Assembly: GCA_018902385.1 (NCBI GenBank) | Contig: JABSSW010000005.1 | Coordinates: 682,001 to 746,000, forward strand | DNA: 64,000 bases | From: Physcia stellaris | Taxonomy: Eukaryota > Ascomycota > Lecanoromycetes > Caliciales > Physciaceae | Reading direction: 5' to 3' | Part shown: in pieces, positions 25,664 through 35,592 of the stretch | Position numbering within the stretch: position 1 is the first letter of the stretch | Layout of the letters: each line of letters begins with the position of its first letter | The notes under the pieces: model-generated | Database searches by the model: none | Seen by the model: the letters and a program-made list of their open reading frames with translations, nothing else | Told to the model about the DNA's origin: nothing | Program-made: the position numbers and the translations under genes

Positions 25664-26086
25664 TTACAGAGCAGAATTTGATACTCTTACGAAAAACCTT
25701 TCTTGAGTCATCCACTTACTGCCGATGTGGCACATACTATCACAATGTAGTCTGTGAATGATGGTCGTATTGCATGTCTTTGTGTTTGCATAACCCATAA
25801 GAGCGTAGACAACGACTGCCACAGAGATGAGAAAGTAGAGCCCACCTAATAGTATTTGAATTGAGTTTTGAAGCCGTGACATGAAAGCTGTATATGCTAA
25901 TTTCCTTCGAACCTTGGCTGAGAACAAATTGTAACGTTCGTCAAGTCGCCGTGGCTGCTCCTCGTAGTACTCAGCCTCTTCTAGCCAATAGACGACTAGT
26001 GAAGACCTGTTGTCTTTGAACACTCTTACATGAGCAGGTCCCGCCTTAGTGAGGACCCGAAATTGGAAGCACTTTGATTGATTCAA
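25664..26086 (-). CDS. possible membrane protein, unknown, boundaries uncertain
   Basis: An open frame of about 140 codons without an ATG at its upstream end, so an upstream exon is missing from the model or this is a relic. It has a charged N-terminal part (residues about 20-75) and one strongly hydrophobic segment (about 79-100) compatible with a membrane helix. A good donor (GCA|GTAAGTGG, near 25,720) followed by an acceptor (GATTGCAG, near 25,640) suggests that a second exon extends to about 25,480. I recognise no family. It lies just downstream of the acyltransferase gene on the same strand. Confidence 0.3.
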   Translation of the reverse strand: MNQSKCFQFRVLTKAGPAHVRVFKDNRSSLVVYWLEEAEYYEEQPRRLDERYNLFSAKVRRKLAYTAFMSRLQNSIQILLGGLYFLISVAVVVYALMGYANTKTCNTTIIHRLHCDSMCHIGSKWMTQERFFVRVSNSAL

Positions 26087-26146
26087 TGTTCCGGTATTTC
26101 CTCACCTGTCATATGCGGACGTGGTCGTGTGCTTTGAATCTCCATT

Positions 26147-27790
26147 TCAGAAGAAACGCCAGACCGAATTCGGCCCTTTTGTACTTTTGTATCGACTGTA
26201 CCACCTGCACAGCGGATACAAAATAGCCAATCCGATCACCCAAGTGACCCACATGACAGCAGGCTTGCCCGCTGTACCAAATGCTGGCTTGTGCTGAAAG
26301 GGATCAATGTACCCCAGATCATGGCCGAACCACATCTTCGCCAACTGCCCCAGAACAGAGTAGAGAAACAAGTGCAAAACGTAGAAGAACAGCGCCGATT
26401 GCCCGAACGTGATGAGAAATGGGATGCGTCTAGCTGTCTTTTCTGATAAGGTGCCGAAAAATCCGAGGAGGCAGAAGTTGAGTGACATGGTGAAGGCGAT
26501 GTAGGCAAAGCTGGGTGGGTATTTGGTGATGTAGAGGAAGGAGCGGAAAGACGCGAGGTACTGATTCTTCTCTGGCGATTGAAGCTGCTCGGGCATGTGA
26601 AGGCAGTTCTCGGAGAGATTACCAAAATTGAGAATTCGAGTCAAAACGAAGAGGACCATGAGCAGAACACCGGCTAGGGCATTACAGATGTTGATCATAT
26701 GAGATTTCCAAGTCCGGGCCAGGACAATGCGACCGTAGAGTAGGCCTAGGATTGCTGGTGACAGCCAGGCTAGCGGTGGAAATGGCGAGATCGCCAGCTT
26801 TGTCGTCAACACCAGGAACCAGAAATCGAAGAAAGATCCTAGGCCTGTGCCACTTGGCAAGGTAGGCCCACTGTAATTGGGATCGGCGACATTTGGACAA
26901 CGCCCATGATGTGGCGACAGCAAATGGTTCCAGGCAATAGTCACAATTGCAAGCGCAAGGAGGATAGCGTTGTGCAAGTGCCAGGAAATTGTTGCCGCTC
27001 GGTTTGGAGCTGGAGGTTGGGGTCGAGGCTCCACATTAGTTTCGAGAAGCGGTCTTGTGGCGTCGTCGTCCGACGTTTTTGACATGAGAGAATCCAATAA
27101 TTCTGATACCAGTAGCTCCGATGAGTTGATCAATAGCCATATCAGACCGGCCAAGAGATAATTGACTGCCAATGCAAGCAGGACGATATTGAGGATAGCG
27201 ACTTTACCTCTGGTAACCAAGACAGTAAAGACTTCATTGACAGCAGCCAGCACGAAGGCACGGATAGCAAAATGCCAAACCAACCTCGCAGAGGTCCAAC
27301 CGAGCTTTTTGCGTGATCTACCCAAGTATACAACTCCCATGCCGAGCAAGAACATGAATCCTGGCGCACATAGGTGAGTGAGCATGCGTGCTGTCCAGCC
27401 CATGGGATTGTTCCAGGTATTGACCACAGTCCCATCGCCTTCAGACTCGAGCGCGATACCGTGCCTCCATGCGCCTTGCATGACAGAGCAATGATCTATA
27501 GCTTGCAGAAGCATGAGTAGCCCCCGAAGGAGATCTGGCGCCACTGCTCTAGAGGATGTGGCTGCCTTACGGGCCTCCATGGACGTATCGCCTGTCTTAG
27601 TCGCTGCACCATAGCTGTTCCTGTTCAACAGAGCATTTTGATCAGAGGCATCTTCAATGGGCTCATTATCCTGCAAGCTATTTGCTTCTTCGGCGTTTCC
27701 ACGACCATCTTCGGCATCATCCGAGTTGATAGCGAATTGTGTTTCTTGGACATAGGTTTCAGTAGCGGGACTCGGCTGAATCGCAGCCAT
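26147..27790 (-). CDS. DUF1624/HGSNAT-type membrane acyltransferase-like protein
   Basis: A single-exon gene of 547 residues. An acidic, low-complexity N-terminus (about 1-80) is followed by APDLLRGLLMLLQAIDH, the start of the DUF1624 / heparan-alpha-glucosaminide N-acetyltransferase fold (the YeiB/OpgC-like acyltransferase superfamily), and then about ten hydrophobic segments to the end. A loop with Pro and acidic residues lies near 235-265. Members move acyl groups across or at membranes; the substrate in fungi is not established, so only the class is called. The ATG at 27,790 is the first in frame and gives a cytosolic N-terminus of normal length for fungal members. The last residues (WRFF) end in a short hydrophilic tail. 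Confidence 0.8.
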   Translation of the reverse strand: MAAIQPSPATETYVQETQFAINSDDAEDGRGNAEEANSLQDNEPIEDASDQNALLNRNSYGAATKTGDTSMEARKAATSSRAVAPDLLRGLLMLLQAIDHCSVMQGAWRHGIALESEGDGTVVNTWNNPMGWTARMLTHLCAPGFMFLLGMGVVYLGRSRKKLGWTSARLVWHFAIRAFVLAAVNEVFTVLVTRGKVAILNIVLLALAVNYLLAGLIWLLINSSELLVSELLDSLMSKTSDDDATRPLLETNVEPRPQPPAPNRAATISWHLHNAILLALAIVTIAWNHLLSPHHGRCPNVADPNYSGPTLPSGTGLGSFFDFWFLVLTTKLAISPFPPLAWLSPAILGLLYGRIVLARTWKSHMINICNALAGVLLMVLFVLTRILNFGNLSENCLHMPEQLQSPEKNQYLASFRSFLYITKYPPSFAYIAFTMSLNFCLLGFFGTLSEKTARRIPFLITFGQSALFFYVLHLFLYSVLGQLAKMWFGHDLGYIDPFQHKPAFGTAGKPAVMWVTWVIGLAILYPLCRWYSRYKSTKGPNSVWRFF

Positions 27791-28693
27791 GATGCATACA
27801 CTCTATCCAGGACTGCGAAGAGGTCTCGCAATTAATCAAATAAAGGTTCCCTACAGTAGGGAATTACAAATCATGGCATCCCAGCTGAAATTTGCCACAA
27901 TCTCGGAATGAAGCCCCCTCGCGTAAGCAGATGCTGACAGGATTGATAGTCACTCACACGATGAATGACCGAGCTTACAAACAAACAGAAGTATTCGGGA
28001 CACAGTGACATGGGATTTTATGTGCATTTTCCACTGTCCCCTCGGTCGGGCAGAATAGTCGGACGAAACATGCTCCATAAGGATCATCATAGACTAGGAG
28101 GTATTACTGACCAATCAGCGGATGATCAGGAATCAAGACCAGCGCTTGACATCAGAAGCTTCATTTCGACTTCGAAAATCCCCTTGTGAAAAATACTACC
28201 TATATGTAAGTTTGCATTTTTGGTAATGTCTGCGCTTTTCTATACCACGGTTAACATCAATACCAATATTACTGAGCAGCTTAACGCAATTTAGCTGAGC
28301 ATTCTACAAAGTCGATCAATGTGCGAGAGAAAAGGCAACAGCGGGGATCAACGCTGAAGGACCACCCATGAGCATTGTTGCTGCATTGTCTTGTAGTAAG
28401 GTCGCGCTTATGCAAGGTAGTTCAACGTTTTCCAACGTTTTTGGCGAAAGCAAGGGTAAATCGGAGCATTGTCCAGTAGGTCCGAGTAGTCTACATGACC
28501 CACACTACAAATGATGATCCTACCGTCAGCCTATCAAATTTGTCCGACTTTGTGCGAGTCTCCCATCAGTCTAGCTCTTAAGCCTCCTTCATAAGGCCCG
28601 CAAAAGCAGATGTGAGCTAGAGTACAAGCAGCCGAACCTCATACCTCTTTCATTCTCCTACATCTCTGTTACTGAAGCCAATTAGTCCACCAT
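27791..28693. other. intergenic, no gene seen
   Basis: About 0.9 kb between the acyltransferase start and the 3' end of IWS1. It should contain the acyltransferase promoter. Open frames are short and unrelated to anything I know. Confidence 0.5.
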
Positions 28694-30174
28694 CTACCTC
28701 CTACCTCGACCCTGTTGAGCAGCCTGCCTAGCTTTCATCCGTCTGAAAGCATCCTCTCCGCTCGCGCCAAGTGGTCTTGCCCACGTGCCAGCCACAACCC
28801 CGGAGCTGCGCGGCGCAATAGTGTACGTCTTGACTTCATCGTCTAGTCGTGCCCTATTCGTCCTCGACGGTATCGCTAGCTCTTTCTCCCGCGCCAGTCT
28901 CTGCTGCTCCTCCTTGTTGACCGGTTGACTGGACCTCGACGCGTGCGTATAGTTGCGCGGATCATAGTCCACCGTCTGCAATTGACGTTTACGGTAATCA
29001 TCGCTGCGCTTGAGCAAGGGGCGAGTCCATTCGATGAGGAGACGCTGAGCCTGACGTTTGATCGTGAGCTCTGGCTTCTTAGACTTTTGGTAGAAGAGCA
29101 CGACTTTGCCGATGCCGCTGGAGACCAGGGCTTCTTTGTCGATAGGGAGCTTGGCCAGAGCGGCGAACAGCTCGCGCTGGATGTTGTATGCCGGTAAGGA
29201 GCCATCGGATAGTGGTTCTAGGAAGAAGCGGACGGATTCGAGGAGGTTGTTCTCGGGATCGACTATAGCATTTTCAACGTCGCGGCTGTTGCGGTTAAGG
29301 AGAGAGGTGACTTCGGGTAGTAGACGCAGCTTGTGCATAGCTGGTCGAGGAGGCTTTTCAGAGCGTGCGCGTACGTCTTCCTCAGCAGCTTCGGCCATGC
29401 GGATGCGGAGATTGGCGATTTCTTCGTCGGCTGCGGCATTGAGATCCTGTGTCTTCGTTAGAATCACATACAATCTGGAACGGCATATGGTAGACATACA
29501 ATGCCGTCTGCCCTGCGACGACGCTTGGTGGGGTTCTTGAGAGCGGCATCCATAGCCCTATCAAGGGCGCGTCTACGGCCTATAAAATACTTATTAGTAT
29601 GATATCATGAGCCCTGATACGCATAGAACAACGTACGCTCTTCTGGATCCAGATGCTCCTCATTCTCGGGGGTAGCCGCTCTGGGCCTCGTCTTCTCCCT
29701 CCTCCGCTCGCTCGGAACAGCACCATCAGTAATCGCTTTGGGCTTCCTCTTTCTCTTCCCTTCGATCTCTTGACCTCCACTGAACTCGTCATCATCGCTA
29801 TCTTTCCGCTTCCTACTCTTCTTTGGCTTATCTCTCCTCCCTTCCCTCTTCTTTTTCTTCTTGCCCTCTGCATCATCCTCGCCATCATCACGCTTACGCT
29901 TGTGGCGACCTAGGAGGCGAACGTTATCTTCATCGACTGCGATGGCCGGGCGATCTTCGATGGCAATGTTGGCGGGATCGAAGTCTTCGAATTGGGCTTC
30001 ATCGATATCAGAGAGGACAGACTCATTATCGTCGTCGTCTTCTGGATTTGCGGTGGGATTTCCGATGGGTGCAGCTGGAGGATCTTCATCTTGGTAAGTG
30101 GGATAGCCTGGCTCCTCAGGGTCATTGCCGGCCTCAGGTAGGGGCGATATCGGTGGTGAGGAAATGTCAGACAT
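28694..30174 (-). CDS. iws1: IWS1/Spn1 transcription elongation factor
   Basis: Three exons join in frame: 30,174-29,637, 29,579-29,500 and 29,446-28,694, giving 456 residues. Intron 1 (57 bp) has donor GTACGT and branch ACTAAT; intron 2 (53 bp) has donor GTATGT and branch TCTAAC. The N-terminal 180 residues are acidic with basic Lys/Arg blocks (nuclear, disordered). The TFIIS N-terminal (LW) domain lies at about residues 245-350, with LLESVRFFLEPLSDGSLPAY and the KRQAQRLLIEW helix. The C-terminal tail is basic (ARQAAQQGRGRR). IWS1 binds Spt6 and RNA polymerase II and acts in elongation and mRNA processing in the nucleus. The length and layout are usual for filamentous fungi. It shares a short divergent promoter with TOM5. 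Confidence 0.95.
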
Positions 30175-30516
30175 TGTTCACAAGGGTGATCCAACGTGAT
30201 CTCCAGTAGGATGGAATGGGTTTGAAGGCAGGAACTGAAGAGAACTCGTTGAAAAGTCTACGCCCGAATGTGCTCAAGGGCAGTGAGAGCAGTGAACTTC
30301 TGGGAGAAGATGCAGGCCGTGGGTAATTGAAGGTGAAGTGCAGTTGGCGTCAAAGGAAATCGCGGAAGTGATTTCCGAATCTAGAAATCCTTGGCGCCAA
30401 GCCCGAAAGCTACCAAAAGCCAAGAAGCCGTGAATTGGACGAGTTGTTGACATGTGATTTACGCCTCCTTCTTCCCCCAACTACAGCTCTTGAACCGCGC
30501 ACTCGACAATCTCAAG
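30175..30516. promoter_or_regulatory. divergent promoter between iws1 and tom5
   Basis: 342 bp separate the two start codons, which face away from each other, so both genes must be driven from here. No specific operator was identified. Confidence 0.6.
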
Positions 30517-30862
30517 ATGTTTGGAGGCGGTCAGTAACAGTCCTGCAGTTCTCAGCGCTCACCAAGTATGCTAACATCGTCCCAGCACCACCGCAAGCAA
30601 GCAAAGCTGAGTTGAAGGTACGATACGACATGGAGCGCACAGAAGCTGGATGGTACCGCCAACCTCGCTGACTCTTGTCTGCACAGGAAGCTGAAGATGT
30701 GGCAAACACCGAGATAAGAAATGTCGCTCTTGGGGCCATAGTCTTGTACTTTTGTGAGTAATCCATGGAAATAAGGTGTCCTAAATTGAATACCGTATGA
30801 GTGCTGACGTGCGGTCTTTGGCAGCTCCATTTATCATTGACTACGTCAAGAAACTTGTATAG
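30517..30862 (+). CDS. tom5: TOM5, small subunit of the mitochondrial outer-membrane translocase
   Basis: Four tiny exons join in frame: 30,517-30,529, 30,586-30,617, 30,687-30,753 and 30,825-30,862, giving 49 residues. The protein starts MFGGAPPQASKAELKEAED and ends in SPFIIDYVKKLV. A short acidic cytosolic part is followed by one membrane anchor (VALGAIVLYFSPFIIDYV) with the family's SPxI signature and a basic end. Tom5 is a tail-anchored receptor that passes precursors to the Tom40 channel. All introns are GT-AG and 56-71 bp. Because the coding exons are so short, the gene is easily missed by open-frame searches. Confidence 0.9.
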
Positions 30863-31110
30863 CATTGTCAATGTACAATGCGCACGGAATGTCACTCAAA
30901 TATCGAACTACTCTCGCCACCCTACCATTGATCGAAAGCATTGCTCGGCGCTCAGGGATATAAATGTACATATTCGCGGCTAGCGACTCTTGTATTATCA
31001 TATTGCCCATAGGCTAATTGCATAACCCCATGTTGGGACAAGTGGAAACCAAGTACATAACTCCAACCATGCAGCACTCGGTCGTACAGATCTCGGCATG
31101 AACCTTGGTG

Positions 31111-32533
31111 TTATGGCTTTCTAGCAACTTCCCACTCCGTAAACTCCTTCTTTATGTCTTCCAATTCCTTGTTGAGATGCTGGATCTGCGAGCTGTAGCC
31201 TTCGAGGATCTATCTTGGCGTTAGTTAATACTTCATTTCAAGAACGAGGCTGTATATACCTGTCGACAACGCGCAAATACCGATTCATCGATTTCCTGCC
31301 CTCGGCTCTGCTGAATGGTTCTCCCTGCCCTTTCGAATTCACGCTCCAGCTGTCTTCCCCTTTCCCGTATGCCGACCATGCGTGCCCATATTTCCTCTCC
31401 TCGACCGTTCAAGGCCGGGTCGAAAACGCTCCGCTCCATGACGAGCAGCTTCTTTCTCAACTCCTCCTCGGCGCTGTCTAGGGCATACCCTCTGTTTTTG
31501 AGTATTTGCGCTTTCGCGGCCAAGGAGAGACACTTGTTGCTTAATCTCAGATGACGTCTTCGCGCCTCCACAGCACGTGTCGAGATATCCAAGTCGTGTT
31601 TTCGTAACATTGTATTTAGTCCCTCGATAATCTCATGTAACCTTCCGTGAAGGACATCTAAGGCCTGTCTCTGACCGACAGCTCGCAGGCCAAGCTCTCG
31701 AAAACCTCGAACACTTGTTGGGATTGTGGCAGGATTGGGTCTTTTGCGTAATGCTTCCTCCCATTTGCTCTCATCATCAGAGGGACCTGGCCCGTAGAAT
31801 GGTGCATGATCTGGATGTATGGAGTTGTAGAGGTAGGTTTGAAAAAGCGTCGTTGCAGTGTAGGGGTGCCATTTCATGAGAACGGCTTCCATCTGGTCCG
31901 TGACAGTCTTGGTGCCTGCGGAGGTGATCATTAGTACAATCATCATGGGAATGTCTGAGGAAGGAAAGTACCATAGGGTACAGGCTGTTGTGGAGCCTGT
32001 TGCTGCTGCTGTGTATTCTGTCCCAATCCACCAAAGAGACTATTGCTTTGTGCTTGGCTCTGCTGATTTGAGCTCTGACCTAAACCCCCGAGGAAGCCTC
32101 CCGCACTATTCTGCTGCGTTGGGCCTCCAAACGGGTTGCTATTTCCACCCAGTAGAGTTGAACCACCGAATAAACTACCAGCTGGCTGGGCTCCCTGCTG
32201 TTGCTGCTGATTATTGGTGCCTAAGCCCCCTAATGTTCCACTAAACAGACTGCTTCCAGACGGCGCTTGTGACTGCTGGTTGGGAGCCCCGAAGATGTTG
32301 GTTGTAGGTTGCGAACTCGACTGTGTTTGACTGCCGAAAATACTGTTGGTAGGATTTGACGGGGCAGGAGTCACCCTGTCGAAGAGACTACCACCAGAGG
32401 GTGCTTGCGTACCAGGTGCTGAGCTGCTGGAAGATGCGGGCTGGCCAAATAGTCCCGAGGAGTTAGTGTTTGTGTTGAGAGATCCGAAGAGATTTGGCTT
32501 GGGGTTCGCCGGTTGTCCGAATAAGGTCGACAT
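31111..32533 (-). CDS. nup57: NUP57/NUP54-type nucleoporin
   Basis: Exons 32,533-31,972, 31,915-31,260 and 31,209-31,111 join in frame to 438 residues. The first 185 residues are FG-rich (LFGQP, SIFGSQ, NIFGAP, SLFGGS, NPFGGP, SLFGGL) with Gln/Ser/Asn spacers, the phenylalanine-glycine mesh of the central channel. From about residue 190 comes the helical Nup54 domain, starting after a PYGT junction and rich in Arg/Glu heptads. The last exon (ILEGYSSQIQHLNKELEDIK) continues the coiled coil. The protein belongs to the Nsp1-Nup49-Nup57 (Nup62-58-54) channel complex. An in-frame ATG further upstream (32,587) would precede the FG start and is not used in this model. Confidence 0.93.
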
Positions 32534-32955
32534 TCTAGTAAGACTAGAATGGTTATAACCGTGAGAAACGTAAGCGCGATCTCGCAATGGCTTCAGAGAT
32601 CAGGCTCGCATCTGGACGTGCAGTGTTCAAGCGTTGTTGACGGAGCGCGTAGCTAGCATTGTAGCGCGATGGTGACTCCGTGGAGAAGGGGAATGAAGGA
32701 GATGGACCACAGGATAGCTGTATAGTGGGTACGGCTGTGACAATGCTCGTTACACTGATGTTCTAGGTACTTTTTGTTGATGTTTCCCTCCCATACGGAA
32801 ATTCCGGGGATTTCGGCGCGGCTGAAAACAAGCGCGTGAAGCTTCCGCAGCCAATCACAGCTCATCCACTTGCTCCCCCTCCACACGTATTACTTCTTCT
32901 CACTCGCCGTTCACAGTCCCATTTGATCAATCTCCGAGGGGCAAAAGCCGCTACG
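32534..32955. promoter_or_regulatory. divergent promoter between nup57 and the complex I gene
   Basis: 422 bp separate the start codons of two genes pointing away from each other. No defined site is claimed. Confidence 0.55.
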
Positions 32956-33681
32956 ATGGCAGCTCGGCAGCCCAAGTAAGCTTCACATGCTCCAGATTTC
33001 TGATTGCAATTAATCCCCATATAGATTCAATCAACAAGTTCTCATCGACACAACCCCCCTCCCGGACTCCATCCCGAAGGTCAAAGAAATCGGTGCCAGC
33101 TCCGCTCCCCTCCTCAGCGCTTCCTACTTCATCGGCGACCGATGTAAAGCTTTCAACGATGATTATATGGTATGCAAGACGCAGGCGCATGGAAGGGGCG
33201 AGATTGAGTGTATGAAGGAGGGAAGGAAGGCGACGAGATGTGCGGCTAGTGTGTGAGTGCGCCTATCAACGGACCTTGCCAGATTTGAATAAGAAGATAT
33301 GAAGCCGGAGAAGACAATAAAGCCTCTGGGCCAATAGCAAGAGGAGATAACAGAAAATTTGAGGGTTTGGGCTGATTCGATTTGGCGACAGGCTCAGCGA
33401 CATCAACAAGAATTGCCTGGAGCAGTTCAGAGCTCATTGGGAATGCTTGGATAACAACAATCACCAGTTATGGAACTGTAGGACGCAAGAATGGAAGCTC
33501 AATGGATGTGTATTCGATAAATTGGTAAGCATACCACCGTGGCCATTCATGAGGCGCCAGGGCTAACGGTTCGCAGGGCTTGAAGAAGGAAATACCGGGC
33601 ACTCCAAATGGTGAGACACAAGTGCACCTCCGGAAACGCCAGATATATTCCAGTAATTTGTCACTTGGGGAGCCACGATAG
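32956..33681 (+). CDS. nuo20.8: NADH:ubiquinone oxidoreductase 20.8-kDa subunit (NDUFA8/PGIV)
   Basis: Exons 32,956-32,975, 33,025-33,252, 33,392-33,524 and 33,577-33,681 join in frame to 161 residues. Four CX9C motifs are visible in order: CKAFNDDYMVC, CMKEGRKATRC, CLEQFRAHWEC and CRTQEWKLNGC, which is the double CHCH arrangement of NDUFA8. The protein has no cleavable targeting signal; family members are imported into the intermembrane space and oxidised by Mia40, then join the membrane arm of complex I. The C-terminus (LKKEIPGTPNG) fits the family. The stop at 33,681 is simple, but a further short 3' exon cannot be ruled out because some fungal members are about 20 residues longer. Confidence 0.92.
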
Positions 33682-35592
33682 CAGAGTGTATTTCAGTTGG
33701 CAGAGTTGTAAATAGGCGTTTGAGGAGGACGAGCGGCAGTTAGTCTACCGTGATCATGGTGGTGATTTCGCTCTTCTAAGACAGCATTTCTTTCATAGTG
33801 ATATTGTCTCCACCCGTTTGCCCTTCAATGTTCATTACGCAGAGATGTCGGTTCTCAACAACGCGCAAGGCTGAGTCGATCAAACGATCATTCTGTCCCA
33901 ACAGTTGTGGACTCACTGGCGTTGTTGGACTGTTGATCTTCGATGTGTGTTGGTTTCCAAGTATATCTCAATCTCTTATATCTTCCAACAGCGTTAAGGC
34001 TGGCCTCTTTCCTTTTACGCTTGGCCTCTCGCCTCATTGCAAGGACGTCAATACGGTGTCATGTCAATAGCAACGGCAAATCAAGGACCCTGCGAGAACC
34101 ATGCTCCAACCCAACAACCTATCCTCAAGTGAGGATGTCCAGTAAGTCGAAAGAGTTGCTCTATCGATGCGAGGCGAGTAAGCTCTGGAAAGCCAACAGA
34201 TTCAACCCTATTTACAGTCTCCCTTTGGCCCTCATCCTATTTCCTATCCGAAGCAACTCGGTCTTTGGAATTGCCCTCACGTTTCGGTAGCCTAGCTTCA
34301 TGATCCCACGAGTGCAGTCCATACCCAGGAATCACCTCATAAACCCCTGACCCAGTCCAGCCGCACGCAGCAGTCCACGCCTCAGCATTATAGCCCTCAA
34401 CACCCAAATGATCCTCCAGCTAGTCACCGAACTAACTATTGGCATTACCAAACCCTCTCTCAATCCCCCTAATCCCCCAGTATCCGCTGCTTGGTGATAA
34501 AGTGTCAGGTCGTTGAACCACGATTTTTTGACGATTCATAGGAGAATAGGATCTGACCGCGTATCAGCCCAGGGAGATCAGCCTCGACATGATGCATGCC
34601 AGGTATCCCATGCACGGGCGTGGTGTTCGTGGCTTGGCATCACTATATATACAAACCGGCCGGACAAACCACGAACACCACAATTTGCCCGTGCATGGGA
34701 TAGAGCCCACTTCACGCCAAGATCAATCCCCTGAAAGAGTACCCAGATCTACCCAAGCCAGACCAAGGCGCAGGGCGCAAGGAGCGAGAGAACTTGAGGC
34801 AACATCAATGATCGAGGCTTAGGAAGGGTATCCCAGGCCTAGTTCTAGGTGGTGCAGTGTAGGATACACCCCAACAGAGCTACGATTCCCCAGTGAGGGG
34901 CACGCATTTTGGCGTAATAGGTGTGTTGGTGGTTCGCATGGGAGGTAGAATCGCACCATACTGGAATCATGTGGATACGTGCTAGCGACGGTATCTAGCT
35001 GCTCGCTTTCCTCTTCTTTTCTGGGCAATCCCGAAATACGTGCCTTTTCCCCTTTTTATCCACCTCGTTTATCTTTTTTCTCTCTAGAGGCTTTGGATAA
35101 CTCGGAAGCCTTGTGACCCCTACCCGTCAAACAGGAGATGAAGGCCAAATAGTGCAGTCCATTCCCCCATCATGACAGTCACGGTCCTTCGATTTCTGGA
35201 AATCCTCGTCACTGCCTTCAAGTTTTCTAGCGCAGTTCTTGCTGATCTCGCTGTCGCTGAATAATTCTATAGGTACCTGCGCCATTGCTTTCTTAATGAC
35301 GGTAACATCTTCCATTTTGTCGATGACCAGGGCCACGTTCGATGACCTATTTCATGAGCTCGAACGACAAATGACCGCATCAGCTCTGACCTGTGCGTCG
35401 GTCACCTTGGATGGCTCCACGTGTGTCTTGAAATGAACCACATAAGGGCATCATAGAGTTAATTATAGTGTCGTCTTCCACAATAGTGGTTGTGTCGGAT
35501 ACTTGTAGGTTTTGATGAGCATGAAAGCCGTTGTCACAGAGCTTAGCCTCGACCCTTGAGAAACTTTGACCTCCAAAATGATGAGGCAAGGT
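33682..35592. other. intergenic, 1.9 kb, with one hairpin repeat
   Basis: No supported gene. Several open frames of 65-115 codons (for example 33,943-34,290 and 34,513-34,822, plus) overlap each other in different frames and have no domain. A near-perfect inverted repeat lies at 34,604-34,702. Confidence 0.5.
34604..34702. repeat. short inverted repeat (hairpin) of 99 bp
   Basis: The left arm TATCCCATGCACGGGC plus GTGGTGTTCGTGG (34,604-34,632) is mirrored by the right arm at 34,669-34,702, with only an AATTT interruption (34,682-34,686). The loop is about 36 bp. It could be a tiny MITE or a transcribed hairpin. Confidence 0.7.

Noticed and set aside
29106-30209. Several long plus-strand frames over the iws1 gene
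   Set aside because: They are antisense shadows of the acidic and basic low-complexity coding sequence of iws1; the minus-strand product is clear.
33798-34290. Overlapping plus-strand frames downstream of the complex I gene
   Set aside because: They lie in different frames, have no domain and no joinable introns, and probably cover 3' UTR and intergenic DNA.
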